The notes under the pieces were generated by a model, which was not told the origin of the DNA, did no database searches, and saw nothing but the letters and a program-made list of their open reading frames with translations. A DNA stretch of 64,000 bases from Albidovulum sp. (GTDB lineage Bacteria > Pseudomonadota > Alphaproteobacteria > Rhodobacterales > Rhodobacteraceae). The number at the start of each line of letters is the position of its first letter. Positions within the stretch are counted from its first letter, which is position 1. The translations under genes and the position numbers were made by a program. Positions 26,918-35,158 of the stretch are shown piece after piece. The stretch is taken from contig JALSJQ010000013.1 in NCBI GenBank assembly GCA_026989275.1, forward strand, positions 1 to 64,000, read 5' to 3'.

Positions 26918-27924
26918 CAGCCTGTCCCCCCTGCCGGTGCCGGGCCGCGGGGGAGTCCGTCGGCGTCCTCGCTGCCGTTGCGGGACATCAGGTAGATGAA
27001 GACGTCCTCGAGCCCGGTTTCTCGCTGTTCCCATGTGTGGGTGCCGTGCGCCGCCTCCTCGCGGGCGACGGCGTCGAGACGGGCGGCATCGCTGCCCGAG
27101 ACATGGAGCCTGTTGCCGAAACGGACGACCTGCTCGATGCCGGGCAGCGCGCGCAGCCTCTTTTCGAGCGTCTCGAGATCGGGCCCCGTCACCCACCACG
27201 TATGAAGCCCCACCTGGCGCGGGATCTCGTGGGCCTTGCCGGTGATCAGCAGCTGACCGCGGAAGATGTAGGCGATGTAGTCGCACTGGATCGCCTCGTC
27301 CATGTAGTGGGTGGAGACGAGGGAGGTGATGCCGCGGCGGCCCTGATGGCGGATCTCTTCCCAGAAATCGACCCGCGCCTTGGGATCGACCCCGGCCGTC
27401 GGTTCGTCGAGCAGGAGAAGCCGGGGGGCGTGCAGCAGGCAGGCGGCGAGGGAGAGACGCTGTTTCCACCCGCCCGAGAGGGTGTCGGCCAGCTGATCGG
27501 CGAAACGGTCGAGCCCGTGTTCGGCCATCGTCCGTTCCACTACCTCCCGGACGTTCCGCACCCGGTACATCCGCGCCATGAAGCGCAGATTCTCCCGCAC
27601 CGTCAGATCGCCGTAGAGCGAGAAGCGCTGGGGCATGTAGCCGATCTTCTCCTTGATGCGGTCGCTTTCGGTGCGGATGTCGTGACCGAGGGTGCGCCCG
27701 CCGCCCTCGTCCGGGGTGAGGAGCCCGCACATCATGCGGATGGTGGTGGTCTTGCCCGAGCCGTTGGGCCCGAGAAAGCCGTAGATCACCCCCTTCGGCA
27801 CGTCCATGTCCACATGATCGACGGCGACGCGCGTGCCGAAGCGCTTGGTGAGCCCGCGCACGGAAATGGCCGGCCCGTCCTCCGCCCGCGGGGTGGCCGG
27901 TTCTGTCCCCGCCGCCCCGCTCAT
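26917..27924 (-). CDS. ABC efflux transporter, ATP-binding subunit (YbhF/YhhJ partner)
   Basis: A 335-residue cytosolic ATPase. Walker A is GPNGSGKTT, the Q-loop region is GYMPQRFSLY, the signature is LSGGWKQR, Walker B is LLLLDEPTAGVDP, and the H-loop is STHYMDEA. LSGGWKQR rather than LSGGQ is common in this drug-export subfamily. A C-terminal domain of about 90 residues follows, as in NatA/CcmA-type exporters. Its ATG overlaps the stop of the HlyD gene (27921-27924), and its stop overlaps the permease ATG. Confidence 0.92.
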   Translation of the reverse strand: MSGAAGTEPATPRAEDGPAISVRGLTKRFGTRVAVDHVDMDVPKGVIYGFLGPNGSGKTTTIRMMCGLLTPDEGGGRTLGHDIRTESDRIKEKIGYMPQRFSLYGDLTVRENLRFMARMYRVRNVREVVERTMAEHGLDRFADQLADTLSGGWKQRLSLAACLLHAPRLLLLDEPTAGVDPKARVDFWEEIRHQGRRGITSLVSTHYMDEAIQCDYIAYIFRGQLLITGKAHEIPRQVGLHTWWVTGPDLETLEKRLRALPGIEQVVRFGNRLHVSGSDAARLDAVAREEAAHGTHTWEQRETGLEDVFIYLMSRNGSEDADGLPRGPAPAGGTG

Positions 27925-28898
27925 TCGCCCGCTCCCGCGGCTTCGGCGCGGGTGAGGGTCACGGGCTGGCCCGGATGCAGGCCGCTGCCTGCTGCGAGGG
28001 AGGCTTCGGCGCGATAGACGAAACGGGTGCGCTGCGCGCGCGAATAGATGATCGGCGGAGTGTATTGCGGCTCGGAAGCGATGCGGGTGAGAGTGGCGGT
28101 GAAGGTGGCGGTGCAGCCGTCGCAGCTGACGGTGAGCCGTTCCCCGATCGCGAAGCCGCTTCGTTCGGGTTCGCGAATGAAGAAGATCACCTTGCGGCCC
28201 GTGCGCGGCAGGAGGGTGAGGGCAGGGCGTCCGGCGGGAAGCACCTCGCCGACGCGGTAGTGGATCTTCTCCACGAGGCCGTCGGTCGGCGCATGCACCT
28301 CGAGATCCGCGAGGGCGGCCTGAGCCCGGCGCATATCGGCCCGGGCGGCCTCGAGCCGGGCCCGGGCGGCGATGATGTCTTCCTTGCGCGCCGGGGAGCG
28401 GGCGAGGGCCAGCCGGGCCTCGAGTTCGCTGATGCGGGCCTCGGCGCGGCGCACGGCGGTGCGGTCGGCGTCGAGCTGTGCGGGCGGCAGGTTGCCCTTC
28501 TCGACCAGACTCAACGTGCGCCGGAGATTGCTGCGGGCCAGATCGAGCGCGGCGCGTGCCTGTTCGAGTTCGGCAGTGATCGCGCGGATTTCTTCGGCCC
28601 GCCCGCCGGCTTCGAGCCGGTCGAGTTCGGCCCTGGCGGCGTTGGCCCTGGCAATGGCGGCCCTGAGCGCCGCGGTCTCATGGGTGTCGTCGAGCGTGAA
28701 GAGAAGATCGCCCTTCTTCACATGCTCTCCTTCGGACACGTCGAGGGAGACGGTCCTGCGGGTGGCGATGGCCGAAACATGAACGAAATCGGCCTCGACA
28801 TAGCCGTTGTAGCGGCCGGGCAGGCCGGTTGGCCCGTAGGCGAAGAGGCTGGCTAACCAGGACAGCCATGTGAGGGCGAGCGCGGTGGTCGGGGGCAT
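27921..28898 (-). CDS. HlyD-family membrane fusion protein
   Basis: A 325-residue periplasmic adaptor, first gene of the efflux operon. An N-terminal anchor (LTWLSWLASLFAYG) is followed by a biotinyl-lipoyl-like half (GYVEADFVHVSAIATRRTVS). Then come long Ala/Arg/Glu-rich coiled-coil arms (about residues 75-205) and the second half-motif LEVHAPTDGLVEKIHYRVGE. The C-terminal part is a beta-barrel domain. It would bridge the ABC-2 permease to an outer-membrane channel; no TolC homologue is in the window. AAGGAG lies before the ATG. Confidence 0.9.
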   Translation of the reverse strand: MPPTTALALTWLSWLASLFAYGPTGLPGRYNGYVEADFVHVSAIATRRTVSLDVSEGEHVKKGDLLFTLDDTHETAALRAAIARANAARAELDRLEAGGRAEEIRAITAELEQARAALDLARSNLRRTLSLVEKGNLPPAQLDADRTAVRRAEARISELEARLALARSPARKEDIIAARARLEAARADMRRAQAALADLEVHAPTDGLVEKIHYRVGEVLPAGRPALTLLPRTGRKVIFFIREPERSGFAIGERLTVSCDGCTATFTATLTRIASEPQYTPPIIYSRAQRTRFVYRAEASLAAGSGLHPGQPVTLTRAEAAGAGE

Positions 28899-29053
28899 GG
28901 CGGCTCCTTGCTGATCGGGCGCTTCGGGAAGGTCACGACGATCCTTTCACTCCGCGCCGGACGGCGCAAGGGGCGGGAAAAGATGCCTTGCACGGGCGGG
29001 GCCGATGGCTAGAGTGGCCGCGAGCGGGAGAACCCGGGCAGCAAGAGCGAGAG

Positions 29054-29659
29054 ATGACGACGACAGGTGCGATCGGCGAGACCGAAGACGGGCGGCAATC
29101 GCGGCCGGCGGGGCTCCTGCGCCGACTGGCGGTGCCGGGACTTCTTGCGGTGATGGCGTTGCAGACCCTGGCGACGGCGTTCTTCTTCTATGATGTCATC
29201 GAGGACATGTTCACGCCGGGGCTCGGCTTCCACCTCGATCTTTCGGTGGTGATGGAGCTCGTGGCCACCCTGGTTCTCGTGATCGCCATCGCCATCGAGG
29301 TGGCGGTTCTGCGATATCTTCTCGACGAGCGGGAGCGGATGCAGGACGCGCTTGCCATCGCCCGGGGCAAGCTGGCGGAGATTCTCGAGGCCGATTTCGC
29401 CCGCTGGGGGTTGACGGCGGCGGAGCGCGAAGTGGCCTGGCTCGCGATCAAGGGCTTCTCGATCGCCGAGATCGCCGAGATCCGCGGTGCGAAGGTCGGC
29501 ACCGTCAAGGCCCAGCTCGGGGCGGTCTATCGCAAGGCAGGGGTGTCGCGACGGGCCGAGCTTCTCGGCTCGCTCGTGGAGGAGCTGCTCGACGGCGGGG
29601 TGATGCCGGGCGCGAGCGACATCAAGGCGCCGACCGGCAAGGCCGCCGGGGCCGGTTGA
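29054..29659 (+). CDS. Membrane-anchored LuxR-type helix-turn-helix protein
   Basis: A 201-residue protein with two transmembrane segments (about residues 25-48, LAVPGLLAVMALQTLATAFF, and 65-88, VMELVATLVLVIAIAIEVAV). A short coiled linker (LLDERERMQDALAIARGKL) and a C-terminal GerE/LuxR DNA-binding domain follow (GLTAAEREVAWLAIKGFSIA, EIRGAKVGTVKAQLGAVYRK). No receiver domain is present, so it may sense a membrane or envelope signal directly. TTGCAC and TAGAGT 16 bp apart (28988-29015) are a possible promoter. It is divergent from the HlyD-ABC efflux operon and could regulate it. Confidence 0.78.
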   Translation: MTTTGAIGETEDGRQSRPAGLLRRLAVPGLLAVMALQTLATAFFFYDVIEDMFTPGLGFHLDLSVVMELVATLVLVIAIAIEVAVLRYLLDERERMQDALAIARGKLAEILEADFARWGLTAAEREVAWLAIKGFSIAEIAEIRGAKVGTVKAQLGAVYRKAGVSRRAELLGSLVEELLDGGVMPGASDIKAPTGKAAGAG

Positions 29660-29714
29660 ACCCTGCCCGCGGGCCCTTCCGCCTTTCTCCTTCCCCCCGA
29701 CGGAATGCCGCGTC

Positions 29715-30530
29715 TCAGCCCCGCCAGCGCGGCTTGCGCTTCTCGAGAAAGGCGGCGATTCCCTCTTCGGTGTCGCGCCAGAGCATGTTCTCGACCATCA
29801 CTTCCGAGGCATGGGCGTAGGCCGCGGCCAGCGGCATCTCGAGCTGGGTGTAGAAGGTTTCCTTGCCGATCCGCACCGCCGGGTTGAGCTTGGCGGCGAT
29901 GGTCTCGGCGAGGCTGCGGGCGGCGGCGGCAAGTTCCTCTTCGGGCACGACCCGGTTGACGAGGCCGATCTCGCGGGCCCGCGGCGCGGTGACGAATTCG
30001 CCCGTGGTCAGCATTTCGAAGGCCTGCTTGCGCGGCACGTTGCGCGTGAGCGCCACCATCGGCGTCGAGCAGAACAGGCCGATATTGACGCCGTTCACGC
30101 CGAAGCACGTGGTTTCGGCCGCGACCGCCAGATCGCAGGAAGCGACGAGTTGGCAACCGGCGGCGGTGGCGATGCCGTGCACCTGGGCGATCACCGGCTG
30201 AGGCAGGCGCGGGATCGTCATCATCACCCGCGAGCATTTGGCGAAGAGGTCGCGGAAATAGTCGCGCCCGCCGTCGGGCGCCTGCCGGCCCGCGGTCATC
30301 TCCTTCAGATCGTGCCCCGCGCAGAAGGCACGCCCGGCCCCCCTGAGGATCACCACCCGCGCCTCGCGGTCGGTGCGCAGGCCGTCGAAGGCATCCTGCA
30401 GCGCGTCGAGGAGCGCATCCGACAGGGCGTTGAGCGCCTCGGGGCGGTTGAGGGTGAGGGTGACAATGCCCTTCTCGTCCCTTTCCTGCAGAAGGACGGG
30501 GGCGTCCGGGGCGGAAGCGTCGTCGGTCAT
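29715..30530 (-). CDS. Enoyl-CoA hydratase/isomerase family protein
   Basis: A 271-residue crotonase-fold enzyme. It contains NRPEALNALSDAL, the oxyanion-hole segments AFCAGHDLKEM and HGIATAAGCQLVASCDLAVA, and NIGLFCSTPMVALTR. The CST in the last block is characteristic of the ECHDC3-like branch. The catalytic acids of classical enoyl-CoA hydratase are not clearly conserved, so hydratase activity is uncertain. It is divergent from a hotdog thioesterase gene with only 71 bp between the starts, suggesting shared control of acyl-CoA genes. Confidence 0.85.
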   Translation of the reverse strand: MTDDASAPDAPVLLQERDEKGIVTLTLNRPEALNALSDALLDALQDAFDGLRTDREARVVILRGAGRAFCAGHDLKEMTAGRQAPDGGRDYFRDLFAKCSRVMMTIPRLPQPVIAQVHGIATAAGCQLVASCDLAVAAETTCFGVNGVNIGLFCSTPMVALTRNVPRKQAFEMLTTGEFVTAPRAREIGLVNRVVPEEELAAAARSLAETIAAKLNPAVRIGKETFYTQLEMPLAAAYAHASEVMVENMLWRDTEEGIAAFLEKRKPRWRG

Positions 30531-30601
30531 CGTTACGTCATCCTTGCCTTTGTTGCAGCCGGGATGAAATCTATCACCCGGAGCGAGGGAGGGAAGCGAA
30601 A

Positions 30602-31051
30602 ATGACACCGGTGATGACCGAATCCGAGCTTGCTGCCTTCATGGCCCGCGAATACGGCGCCGTGGCCGATCGCTTCGTGGTCGAGAAGGTGGCGCCGGGC
30701 GCGCTCGATCTGCGCCTGAAGGTGGATCCGGTGCGGGATATCCGCCCCGGCGGCACGGTATCGGGGCCGGTGATGTTCACCCTGGCGGATGTGGCGGCCT
30801 ATCTCGTGACCCTTGCCCATGTCGGCCCCGAGGCGCTGGCGGTGACGGTCAATGCCACGATCGACTTCATGCGCCGGCCGGCGCCGGTGGACATGGTGGC
30901 GAAGGCGCGTCTGCTCAAGCTCGGCCGCGCCCTGGCGGTTTCGGACATGCTGCTTCATTCGGTCGGTCACGAAAAGCCGGTGGCCCGGGCCTCCCTGACC
31001 TATTCCCTGCCGCCGCGGCGGGTGGCGGAAGGCGGCGCCGCCCCGGTCTGA
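30602..31051 (+). CDS. PaaI-type hotdog thioesterase
   Basis: A 149-residue single hotdog domain. It contains GGTVSGPVMFTLADVAAYLV (the helix with the catalytic Asp region) and TVNATIDFMRRPAPVDMVAK, typical of the PaaI/YdiI family that hydrolyses acyl-CoA. The substrate is unknown. ATG 30602 follows GGGAAGCGAAA, a weak ribosome-binding site; ATG 30614 (MTESEL) is an alternative. It starts 71 bp from the divergent enoyl-CoA hydratase-like gene. Confidence 0.85.
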   Translation: MTPVMTESELAAFMAREYGAVADRFVVEKVAPGALDLRLKVDPVRDIRPGGTVSGPVMFTLADVAAYLVTLAHVGPEALAVTVNATIDFMRRPAPVDMVAKARLLKLGRALAVSDMLLHSVGHEKPVARASLTYSLPPRRVAEGGAAPV

Positions 31052-31149
31052 GGCCTCCTGCCCTCCGATGAGCGGAAGCGCCGTCTTCCGGGAGCCTCCG
31101 ACGAGACTCCCCCCTGCCGCCCCTCGCCGTCTCTGTCGGCTTCACCCTG

Positions 31150-32058
31150 TCAGGGCATCAGCTTCCTGACATAGGCCGGCAGGGCGAAGGCGGCCTTGTG
31201 GACCTCGGGGGTATAGTAGCGCGTCTCGATTCCGCTGGCGGCAAAGCGGGCGCGCAGAACGTCGAGCGGCACCGAGCGGGCCACCCCGTCCGTGCCCCAG
31301 CCGAATGCCATCGGCCCGCCGGCATATGTCGGGATGGTGGCGAGGTAGCAGCTCCAGTCGGTGAAAAGCCTCTTGAAGGCCCGCATGGTGCGCGTGAGTT
31401 CCTCGCCCTGCAGGAAGGGCACTCCGTTCTGGGTGACGAGGATGCCCCCTTCCTTCAGGCAGCGCCTGGCGTCGGCGTAGAAGCGTGCGGTGAAGAGCGC
31501 TTCGCCGGGGCCGATCGGGTCGGTGGAGTCGACGATGATGACGTCGAAGCGGCGCTCCGTCCCGGCCACGAAACGCGCCCCGTCGGCGATCACCAGATCG
31601 AGCCGCGGATCGTCGAACGCGCCCCGGGAGAGCCGCGGCAGATATTTCCGGGCGAAGGCGACGACCTCCGCGTCGATCTCGACCATCGTCACCCGCTCCA
31701 CCGTCCGGTGGCGCAGCACCTCGCGGGCCATCCCCCCGTCGCCGCCGCCGATGACGAGCACTTCCGTCGCCGCGCCGTGGGCGAGGATCGGCACATGACT
31801 CATCATCTCGTGATAGATGAATTCGTCGCCCTCGGTGGTCTGGATCACGTCGTCGAGGGTCAGCACCCGGCCGAAGGTCGGATTCTCGAACACGCGCAGG
31901 CGCTGGTGATCGGTGTTGCTGTCGTAGATCGGCTTCCCGACCCGGAGCGCCTGGCGAAAATCGTCATGCAGCGTCTCGACCGCCCAGCCGGGCATGAGGG
32001 CGAAACCGTCCTCCGCCGGGCGCTCCCGTTTCTTGTCCCGTTCCTTGTCATGCGACAT
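31150..32058 (-). CDS. speE: Spermidine synthase (polyamine aminopropyltransferase)
   Basis: A 302-residue cytosolic enzyme that transfers the aminopropyl group of decarboxylated S-adenosylmethionine to putrescine. Signature parts are VLVIGGGDGGMAREVLRH, the acidic loop MVEIDAEVV and VDSTDPIGPGEALF with the catalytic Asp, and TYAGGPMAFGWGT. The substrate-binding segment SNTDHQRLRVFENPTFGRVL is also present. Its start overlaps the end of speD by 11 bases, and AGGAG precedes the ATG. The two genes form a complete spermidine-forming unit. Confidence 0.95.
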   Translation of the reverse strand: MSHDKERDKKRERPAEDGFALMPGWAVETLHDDFRQALRVGKPIYDSNTDHQRLRVFENPTFGRVLTLDDVIQTTEGDEFIYHEMMSHVPILAHGAATEVLVIGGGDGGMAREVLRHRTVERVTMVEIDAEVVAFARKYLPRLSRGAFDDPRLDLVIADGARFVAGTERRFDVIIVDSTDPIGPGEALFTARFYADARRCLKEGGILVTQNGVPFLQGEELTRTMRAFKRLFTDWSCYLATIPTYAGGPMAFGWGTDGVARSVPLDVLRARFAASGIETRYYTPEVHKAAFALPAYVRKLMP

Positions 32059-32629
32059 GACGGCTCTCCTCCCCGGCTTTTCCGACAAGGGCGGCGGTCA
32101 CGATCTCCTCGCCGCGATAGAGCGTCTGCACCTGCACCTTGTCGGTGGCGAAGATCCGCTCGAGCACCGGAACGGCCGCCTCGGGGCGGGCATCGCCGCA
32201 CATGAAGACGTCGAAGGCGCCATAGCGGATCTCGGGCCAGGTATGGACCGAGATGTGGCTTTCGGCGAGCACGGCGACCCCCGAGACGCCTTGCGGCGAG
32301 AAGCGGTGCAGATGGATGTGCAGGAGCGTGGCGCCCGCGGCCGCCACGATCTCGCGAAAGGCCGTCTCGATGCGCTCGGCATCGTCCAGCCCCGTGCCCT
32401 CCGCCACTTCGATGATGAGGTGGGTGCCCGCATAGACGCGCCCGTCGCGGCGCACGAAATGATCGGCCCGGCCCGTATCGAAGAAGGCGGCAGCGCGTGA
32501 AACGGCAGCCGGGGCGCATGCCGCGTCCGGGCAGGGGGCCGCCGCCCGGGTTGCGGTTGCAGTCGGGTCTTCCGCATGGGCGCCGGTCTCCGGACCGATC
32601 CCCAGTTGGAAGAGGTTGGCGTCGTTCAT
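32048..32629 (-). CDS. speD: S-adenosylmethionine decarboxylase proenzyme, prokaryotic type
   Basis: A 193-residue proenzyme that self-cleaves to form a pyruvoyl cofactor and supplies decarboxylated SAM for SpeE. The cleavage region is AESHISVHTWPE, with the Ser after ESHI becoming pyruvate; GTHLIIEV and a Cys in FMCGDA complete the site. Class 1B enzymes are usually about 120-140 residues. Here about 55 extra Ala/Pro/Cys-containing residues precede the core. GGAGGG lies eight bases before ATG 32629. It is the first gene of the speD-speE operon. Confidence 0.92.
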   Translation of the reverse strand: MNDANLFQLGIGPETGAHAEDPTATATRAAAPCPDAACAPAAVSRAAAFFDTGRADHFVRRDGRVYAGTHLIIEVAEGTGLDDAERIETAFREIVAAAGATLLHIHLHRFSPQGVSGVAVLAESHISVHTWPEIRYGAFDVFMCGDARPEAAVPVLERIFATDKVQVQTLYRGEEIVTAALVGKAGEESRHVA

Positions 32630-32884
32630 GGCACAACCCTCCATACCAGCAGATGAATCCAGAGGTTCCTTAGCGCCCCCCCGCGGCGACGGGGTTGGGA
32701 TCGGTCCCTCGTGCGGGCGGCCAGATAGGGCCTTGCCGGTGGGGATGCAAGAGGGACATCCTTCCGTCACGAGGAGCGGGTTTGCGGTCGGGAAAGAGGG
32801 GGAGTGGTTAGGGTAAAATAGAACGCCATACTGCAACGGATTGAATTTGAACGGATATGCTGCGATGCGCCTGAAAATTTCGGC

Positions 32885-32912
32885 TTGACCTGGCCGTGGA
32901 AACCGCTAAAGA
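32885..32912 (+). promoter_or_regulatory. Candidate promoter of rplM-rpsI
   Basis: TTGACC (32885-32890) and TAAAGA (32907-32912) are 16 bp apart. They lie at the edge of an AT-rich patch (about 32810-32880) that separates this operon from the divergent speD-speE unit. That leaves a leader of about 165 bases before rplM. Confidence 0.5.
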
Positions 32913-33083
32913 GCGCAGCCGAGGCGGCTTCGGCCGCCACATCTCTTTCGGCACCGGGCCGGGCGAATCGCCGCAGGGACGGCCGCATCGCCCCGAAAGG
33001 GGAGCGGGGCCTGCCCGGCCGGCGGGCGCGTCCGCCCCGGTTGCCAGGGAGCCATGCAACCCACATCGCCACAGGGTGACAGG

Positions 33084-33548
33084 ATGAAAACCTACAGCAT
33101 CAAGCCCGACGAGATCGAGAAGAAATGGGTGGTGATCGATGCCGAAGGCGTCGTTCTCGGCCGTCTCGCCTCGATCATCGCCACCCGGCTGCGCGGCAAG
33201 CACAAGCCGGAATTCACGCCCCACATGGACATGGGCGACAACGTGATCGTCATCAATGCCGACAAGGTCCAGCTGAGCGGCCGCAAGCGCGACGAGAAGG
33301 TCTACTACTGGCACACCGGCTATCCGGGCGGCATCAAGAGCCGCACCGCCCGCCAGATCCTCGAGGGCAAGAACCCCGAGCGGCTGGTCTATCTCGCCGT
33401 CAAGCGCATGCTGCCGGGCGGGCCGCTCTCGCGCAGGCAGCTGACCCATCTGCGCATCTATGCCGGGCCCGAGCATCCCCACGAGGCCCAGAAGCCCGAA
33501 GTGCTGGATGTGAAGTCGATGAACCGCAAGAATACCCGGAGCGCGTGA
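33084..33548 (+). CDS. rplM: 50S ribosomal protein L13
   Basis: A 154-residue large-subunit protein. It shows family blocks [50 protein letters not shown] and [15 protein letters not shown]. The AGG before ATG 33084 is weak, but the start fits the family. A single base separates its stop from the rpsI ATG, the standard rplM-rpsI operon. Confidence 0.98.
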   Translation: MKTYSIKPDEIEKKWVVIDAEGVVLGRLASIIATRLRGKHKPEFTPHMDMGDNVIVINADKVQLSGRKRDEKVYYWHTGYPGGIKSRTARQILEGKNPERLVYLAVKRMLPGGPLSRRQLTHLRIYAGPEHPHEAQKPEVLDVKSMNRKNTRSA

Positions 33549-33549
33549 G

Positions 33550-34050
33550 ATGAGCGACGAAATCAGGACACTCGACGATCTTCAGGCCGCCATGGGCGGC
33601 GAGGCCGGGAGCGCGACGAGCGAGGCCGCCGCGGCGCCGCAGCGCGAGCCGGTGCGTGACGAGCTGGGCCGCTCCTACGCCAAGGGCGGCCGCAAGAACG
33701 CCACGGCGCGGGTCTGGGTCAAGCCGGGTTCGGGCCGGATCACCGTCAACGGCAAGCCGATGGAAAAGTATTTCGCCCGTCCGGTGCTGCAGATGATCCT
33801 GCGCCAGCCCTTCGAGGTGGCCGGGGTCGAAGGCCAGTTCGACGTCTATGCCACCGTGAAGGGCGGCGGCCTCTCCGGTCAGGCCGGCGCGGTGCGCCAC
33901 GGCATCGCCCGTGCGCTTCAGCTCTATGATCCGGCGCTGCGGCCGCCGCTGAAGAAGGCCGGCTTCCTCACCCGCGACGCCCGCGTCGTCGAGCGGAAGA
34001 AATACGGCAAGCGCAAGGCCCGCCGCTCCTTCCAGTTCTCGAAGCGCTGA
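33550..34050 (+). CDS. rpsI: 30S ribosomal protein S9
   Basis: A 166-residue small-subunit protein whose C-terminal tail reaches the P site. Core blocks are [55 protein letters not shown] and the basic end [16 protein letters not shown]. An acidic/Ala-rich N-terminal extension of about 35 residues is typical of alphaproteobacteria. GGAG lies seven bases before the ATG. A strong hairpin terminator follows at 34103. Confidence 0.98.
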   Translation: MSDEIRTLDDLQAAMGGEAGSATSEAAAAPQREPVRDELGRSYAKGGRKNATARVWVKPGSGRITVNGKPMEKYFARPVLQMILRQPFEVAGVEGQFDVYATVKGGGLSGQAGAVRHGIARALQLYDPALRPPLKKAGFLTRDARVVERKKYGKRKARRSFQFSKR

Positions 34051-34102
34051 GCCGGGGCTTCGGCCCTCCCGGCGGCCTGCCGGAATGTCATGCTTCGGTG
34101 CG

Positions 34103-34134
34103 AAGGGGCCGCTTCGGCGGCCCTTTCCGCTTTT
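34103..34134 (+). terminator. Rho-independent terminator of rplM-rpsI
   Basis: AAGGGGCCGC (34103-34112) and GCGGCCCTTT (34117-34126) form a 10-pair stem closed by a TTCG tetraloop. A T-rich tail (TTTCCGCTTTT) follows. The stem starts 53 bases after the rpsI stop. Confidence 0.85.
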
Positions 34135-34245
34135 CCGCCTGCGCCGGCCGTCTCCCGCAGGTGGCGGTGCGTCCTGCGGCCGATGGACTTTTCGTCTGCC
34201 TGCGCCTAATGGGATCCGGCGGGCGGGCTGGTCGAGGAGGAGAGA

Positions 34246-35058
34246 ATGGCGGTCGGCATCTTCGATTCGGGACTGGGCGGGCTCACGGTGCTGCAGGCCG
34301 TCGAGAAGCGCCTGCCCGATCTGCCCTTCGTCTATTACGGCGACAACGCCCATGCGCCCTACGGCGTGCGCGATGCCGACGACATCTACACCCTCACCTG
34401 CAAGGGTGTTTCGCGGCTGTTCGACGAGGGGTGCGATCTCGTCATCCTCGCCTGCAACACCGCCTCGGCGGCAGCCTTGCGGCGCATGCAGGAGGAATGG
34501 GTGCCGGAGGGCAAGCGCGTGCTGGGCGTCTTCGTCCCCCTGATCGAGGCGCTGACCGAGCGCAAGTGGGGGGACCGGTCGCCGCCGCGGGAAGTGGCGG
34601 TCAAGCATGTCGCGCTCTTCGCCACGCCGGCGACCGTGGCCTCGCGGGCCTTCCAGCGCGAGCTGGCCTACCGAGCGATCGGCGTCGATGTCGAGGCCCA
34701 GCCCTGTGGCGGGGTGGTCGATGCGATCGAGATGGGCGACATGATCCTCGCCGAGGCGCTGGTGCGCTCCCATGTCGAATCGCTCCTGCGGCGAATGCCG
34801 ATCCCCGATGCCGCCGTGCTCGGCTGCACCCATTACCCGATCGTCGAGAACGTGTTCCGCGATGCGCTCGGTGCCGATGTCCGGGTGTTTTCCCAGCCGA
34901 CGATCGTTGCCGACAGCCTTGCCGACTACCTGCACCGGCATCCCGGCCTCGTCGGTACCGGCCGCGAGAGCCGCTTCCTGACCACGGGAGAGCCGCGGGC
35001 CGTCTCCAACAAGGCGACCCTCTTCATGCGTCGGCCGGTTCCGTTCGAGAAGGCCTGA
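34246..35058 (+). CDS. murI: Glutamate racemase
   Basis: A 270-residue cytosolic enzyme that makes D-glutamate for peptidoglycan. The N-terminus [20 protein letters not shown] is diagnostic. Catalytic cysteines lie in [13 protein letters not shown] and [13 protein letters not shown], and the substrate-binding [10 protein letters not shown] is present. AGGAGGAGAG stands just before ATG 34246. It lies after the rplM-rpsI terminator, so it has its own promoter. An uncharacterised membrane protein gene follows about 100 bp later. Confidence 0.95.
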   Translation: MAVGIFDSGLGGLTVLQAVEKRLPDLPFVYYGDNAHAPYGVRDADDIYTLTCKGVSRLFDEGCDLVILACNTASAAALRRMQEEWVPEGKRVLGVFVPLIEALTERKWGDRSPPREVAVKHVALFATPATVASRAFQRELAYRAIGVDVEAQPCGGVVDAIEMGDMILAEALVRSHVESLLRRMPIPDAAVLGCTHYPIVENVFRDALGADVRVFSQPTIVADSLADYLHRHPGLVGTGRESRFLTTGEPRAVSNKATLFMRRPVPFEKA

Positions 35059-35158
35059 CCCCGCAGGCAGGATCGGGCGGAGCAATGATTGCCCATTGAC
35101 CGACGCTGCGGGCCGTGCCCACCATGCACATCATGTATGTCGCGCACGGATATCCGGC

